From Anaerolineaceae bacterium (lineage in GTDB: Bacteria; Chloroflexota; Anaerolineae; Anaerolineales; Anaerolineaceae), in assembly GCA_014860845.1 (NCBI GenBank), contig JACZIY010000302.1:1-7625 (forward strand): DNA of 7,625 nt, read 5' to 3'. The number at the start of each line of letters is the position of its first letter. The first letter of the stretch is position 1. Shown here piece after piece: positions 5,947-7,625 of this stretch. Below the pieces are notes generated by a model. The model ran no database searches. It saw only the letters and a program-made list of their open reading frames with translations, and was not told the origin of the DNA. A program made the translations under genes and the position numbers.

Positions 5947-6875
5947 TGGATGCTGCCTGGATGACAACAATTGTGACCTGGTTAACCATGTCAATACGCA
6001 TGTCCATTCCACTGTTATTTCCAAGCCTTGGTGGGCTAATTTCTCAAAAAGCTGGGGTCTATAACTTTGGCTTAGAAGGAATGATGCTTTGTGGGGCATA
6101 TTTTGGATATTATGGTTCGTATGTTACCGGAAGCCCGTGGATTGGGTTATTACTTGGAATGGTTTCCGGAGGTTTATTGGGATTACTGTTAGCCTTTACC
6201 TCCATTCATCTGCGCGTAAGCCAACTGGTAACTGGATTAGGTATTGGGGTTTTCAGTTTGGGAATAACAGGATATCTTTTCCGATTGATAGGAATCAGTA
6301 CTGCGACTTCTGCTGCAACATTATTTAGCAATGTAAATTTTGGCAAATTGAGTTCCATTCCCATCATTGGTGAAATTTTCCTTTCACATAGCTGGATGGT
6401 ATATGCTGGAATTTTGCTCGTGATTCTGATTGCCTGGTTTTTCTATCACACAACATCTGGACTCAACTTCAGAGCCGTAGGAGAAAATCCTCAGGTTGCA
6501 GATACGGCTGGAGTAAATGTAGTCTTGAATCGATATTTGGCTGTGATGGTAAGTGGAGTACTCGCTTCTCTGGGAGGTGCGTTCTTAACCTTGACTCAAA
6601 CAGCTTACTTCACAGAAAATATTTCTGCTGGCAGAGGGTGGATAGCCATTTCTGCAATTGTTTTAGGTAAATTTAATCCTTGGGGTGTGTTATTAGCCTG
6701 TTTGTTATTTGGCGCAGCTGATGCAGCGCAAATGCAAATCCAGGTGATGAATCTTGGTATTCCTTACCAATTTCTCTTAATGATTCCTTATATTCTGGCA
6801 ATGTTGGCTATGGTTGGATTTGTTGGCAAGGTAAGATCACCTGCAGCGATGGGAAAACCATACTTTAAACATTAA
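5946..6875 (+). CDS. BMP-type ABC importer permease 2 (NupQ/YufQ-like)
   Basis: A 309-residue membrane permease, the shorter partner of the preceding protein, as is usual for NupQ-type members. It has multiple hydrophobic segments, the AGVYNFGLEGMMLCGA block (36-51) that corresponds to the NVGAEGQ block of the partner, and the coupling segment AVGENPQVADTAGVNV (177-192). GGAGGT (5932-5937), inside the end of the preceding gene, lies eight bases before the ATG, and the start overlaps the previous stop by one base. The gene ends at TAA 6873-6875, 48 bases before the next start, with no terminator that I can see in between, so the downstream cyclohydrolase gene is probably on the same transcript. 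Confidence 0.92.
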   Translation: MDAAWMTTIVTWLTMSIRMSIPLLFPSLGGLISQKAGVYNFGLEGMMLCGAYFGYYGSYVTGSPWIGLLLGMVSGGLLGLLLAFTSIHLRVSQLVTGLGIGVFSLGITGYLFRLIGISTATSAATLFSNVNFGKLSSIPIIGEIFLSHSWMVYAGILLVILIAWFFYHTTSGLNFRAVGENPQVADTAGVNVVLNRYLAVMVSGVLASLGGAFLTLTQTAYFTENISAGRGWIAISAIVLGKFNPWGVLLACLLFGAADAAQMQIQVMNLGIPYQFLLMIPYILAMLAMVGFVGKVRSPAAMGKPYFKH

Positions 6876-6914
6876 TTAAACGATTCAGTCTATACAAATA
6901 TTATAAAAAACACC

Positions 6915-6920
6915 GGAGGA
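6915..6920 (+). promoter_or_regulatory. Ribosome binding site of the cyclohydrolase gene
   Basis: GGAGGA lies three bases before the ATG at 6924. This strong site fixes the start, and the protein then begins like other Mch proteins (SINQQAVKIV). Confidence 0.75.
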
Positions 6921-6923
6921 AAT

Positions 6924-7625
6924 ATGTTCAGTATCAATCAACAAGCAGTAAAAATCGTCAAAGAAAAAATTCTACCCTTCGCAGAACAATTGAACTGTAA
7001 AGTTGTTCATTTAAAAAATGGAGCAACAGTTGTTGATATGGGTGTAGAAGCACCAGGTGGTTTTCAAGCTGGAAAATTATTGGTAGAAGCTACGATTGGT
7101 GGTATGGGGCATATTGATTTTGGCCAATTTCATTTAGGTGAATTGCATTTTCCTTCGATTGATGTCTATATTGATCGGCCCGTGGAGGCGACATTGTCTT
7201 CACAATTTTCTGGTTGGAAGATGCCTGGAAAAGATATCCCGGGTTATATCAATCCTATTGGGTCCGGTCCTGCAAGAGCGATAGCCAGAAATGATATCTT
7301 TTCACAATCCTGGCATTATCAGGATATCCATCATGAGACTGTTTTTGCTGCGCAAACACAGGAAATTCCTGATGAAAGAATTGCAGAGCTGGTGGCAGAA
7401 GCCTGTAAAATCAGACCAGAAAATGTTTATATTTTAGCCACAAAAACTGCCAGCCTGACAGGTTCTATTCAAGTATGTTCACGTACAGTCGAAGCATCTG
7501 TATGGCGCCTTTATCGAAAGGGATTTGATATCGCAAAAATCATCAGTGGAATGGGAACATGTCCAATTGCACCACCGATTAAAGATGAGTTATTAGCAAT
7601 GGATCGCGTAAATACTGCTCTACTT
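6924..7625 (+). CDS. mch: Methenyl-tetrahydromethanopterin cyclohydrolase-like protein, 3'-truncated by window edge
   Basis: Mch (EC 3.5.4.27) reversibly hydrolyses the methenyl ring of methenyl-H4MPT to formyl-H4MPT in the cytoplasm, in archaeal C1 metabolism and bacterial formaldehyde oxidation. All 234 visible codons are open to the window end; about 80 C-terminal residues of the usual 315-325 are missing. Family blocks in order are an N-terminal SINQQAVKIV, LKNGATVVDMGVEAPGGFQAG (30-50), GSGPARA (113-119), PENVYILATKTASLTGSIQ (165-183), SRTVE (186-190) and PIAPPIKDELLAMDRVN (214-230). Arg187 and Glu190 keep the three-residue spacing of the Arg and Glu reported as catalytic in the Archaeoglobus enzyme (about 183 and 186). 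Differences include SGWKMPGKDIPGYINP before GSGPARA and FAAQTQ where LCLES-like sequence is common, so this is a divergent branch. It probably shares the transcript of the permeases. The family call is strong; the physiological substrate is inferred. Confidence 0.88.
   Translation, partial: MFSINQQAVKIVKEKILPFAEQLNCKVVHLKNGATVVDMGVEAPGGFQAGKLLVEATIGGMGHIDFGQFHLGELHFPSIDVYIDRPVEATLSSQFSGWKMPGKDIPGYINPIGSGPARAIARNDIFSQSWHYQDIHHETVFAAQTQEIPDERIAELVAEACKIRPENVYILATKTASLTGSIQVCSRTVEASVWRLYRKGFDIAKIISGMGTCPIAPPIKDELLAMDRVNTALL

Overview
The window looks like part of a chromosome of an AT-rich anaerobic bacterium, most likely Chloroflexota (Anaerolineae or a relative). The main clue is the substrate-binding lipoprotein: its lipobox is followed by a long Ala/Val-Glu-Glu-Pro tether, a style common in that group. 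Uronate catabolism and simple-sugar/nucleoside-type ABC genes fit a fermentative heterotroph. This assignment is inference; the window has no rRNA or marker gene. All recognised genes are on the + strand.

Left part (1-1794): the 3' four-fifths of a uronate isomerase (uxaC), cut by the window start, overlaps by 20 bases a small NodB-type polysaccharide deacetylase. The deacetylase keeps four of the five CE4 motifs but has lost the metal-binding Asp of motif 1. A 268-base non-coding gap (1795-2062) follows. It holds a plausible sigma-70 promoter, a 10-base direct repeat and a leader of about 190 bases with several potential hairpins.

Centre (2063-6875): a complete BMP-family (PnrA/NupNOPQ-like) ABC importer locus. 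In order it encodes a double-NBD ATPase, a lipoprotein receptor and two permeases, the last two joined by a TAATG overlap. The ATPase frame is interrupted by one in-frame TAG (2390-2392), while both flanks keep excellent family similarity over the normal full length. This is either a fresh nonsense mutation, a sequence error or, less likely, a readthrough event. A strong hairpin lies between the receptor and permease genes and probably sets receptor expression above permease expression. A 13-base perfect anti-16S Shine-Dalgarno sequence with no standard start codon behind it sits between the ATPase and receptor genes.

Right edge (6924-7625): 234 codons of a gene running off the window, recognisable as methenyl-tetrahydromethanopterin cyclohydrolase (Mch). 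It has a strong ribosome binding site only 48 bases after the last permease gene, so it is probably in the same operon. A methanopterin-type C1 enzyme beside a nucleoside-type importer is the most interesting arrangement here. It could mark the start of a bacterial H4MPT C1 cluster, or an Mch homologue acting on something the transporter brings in.
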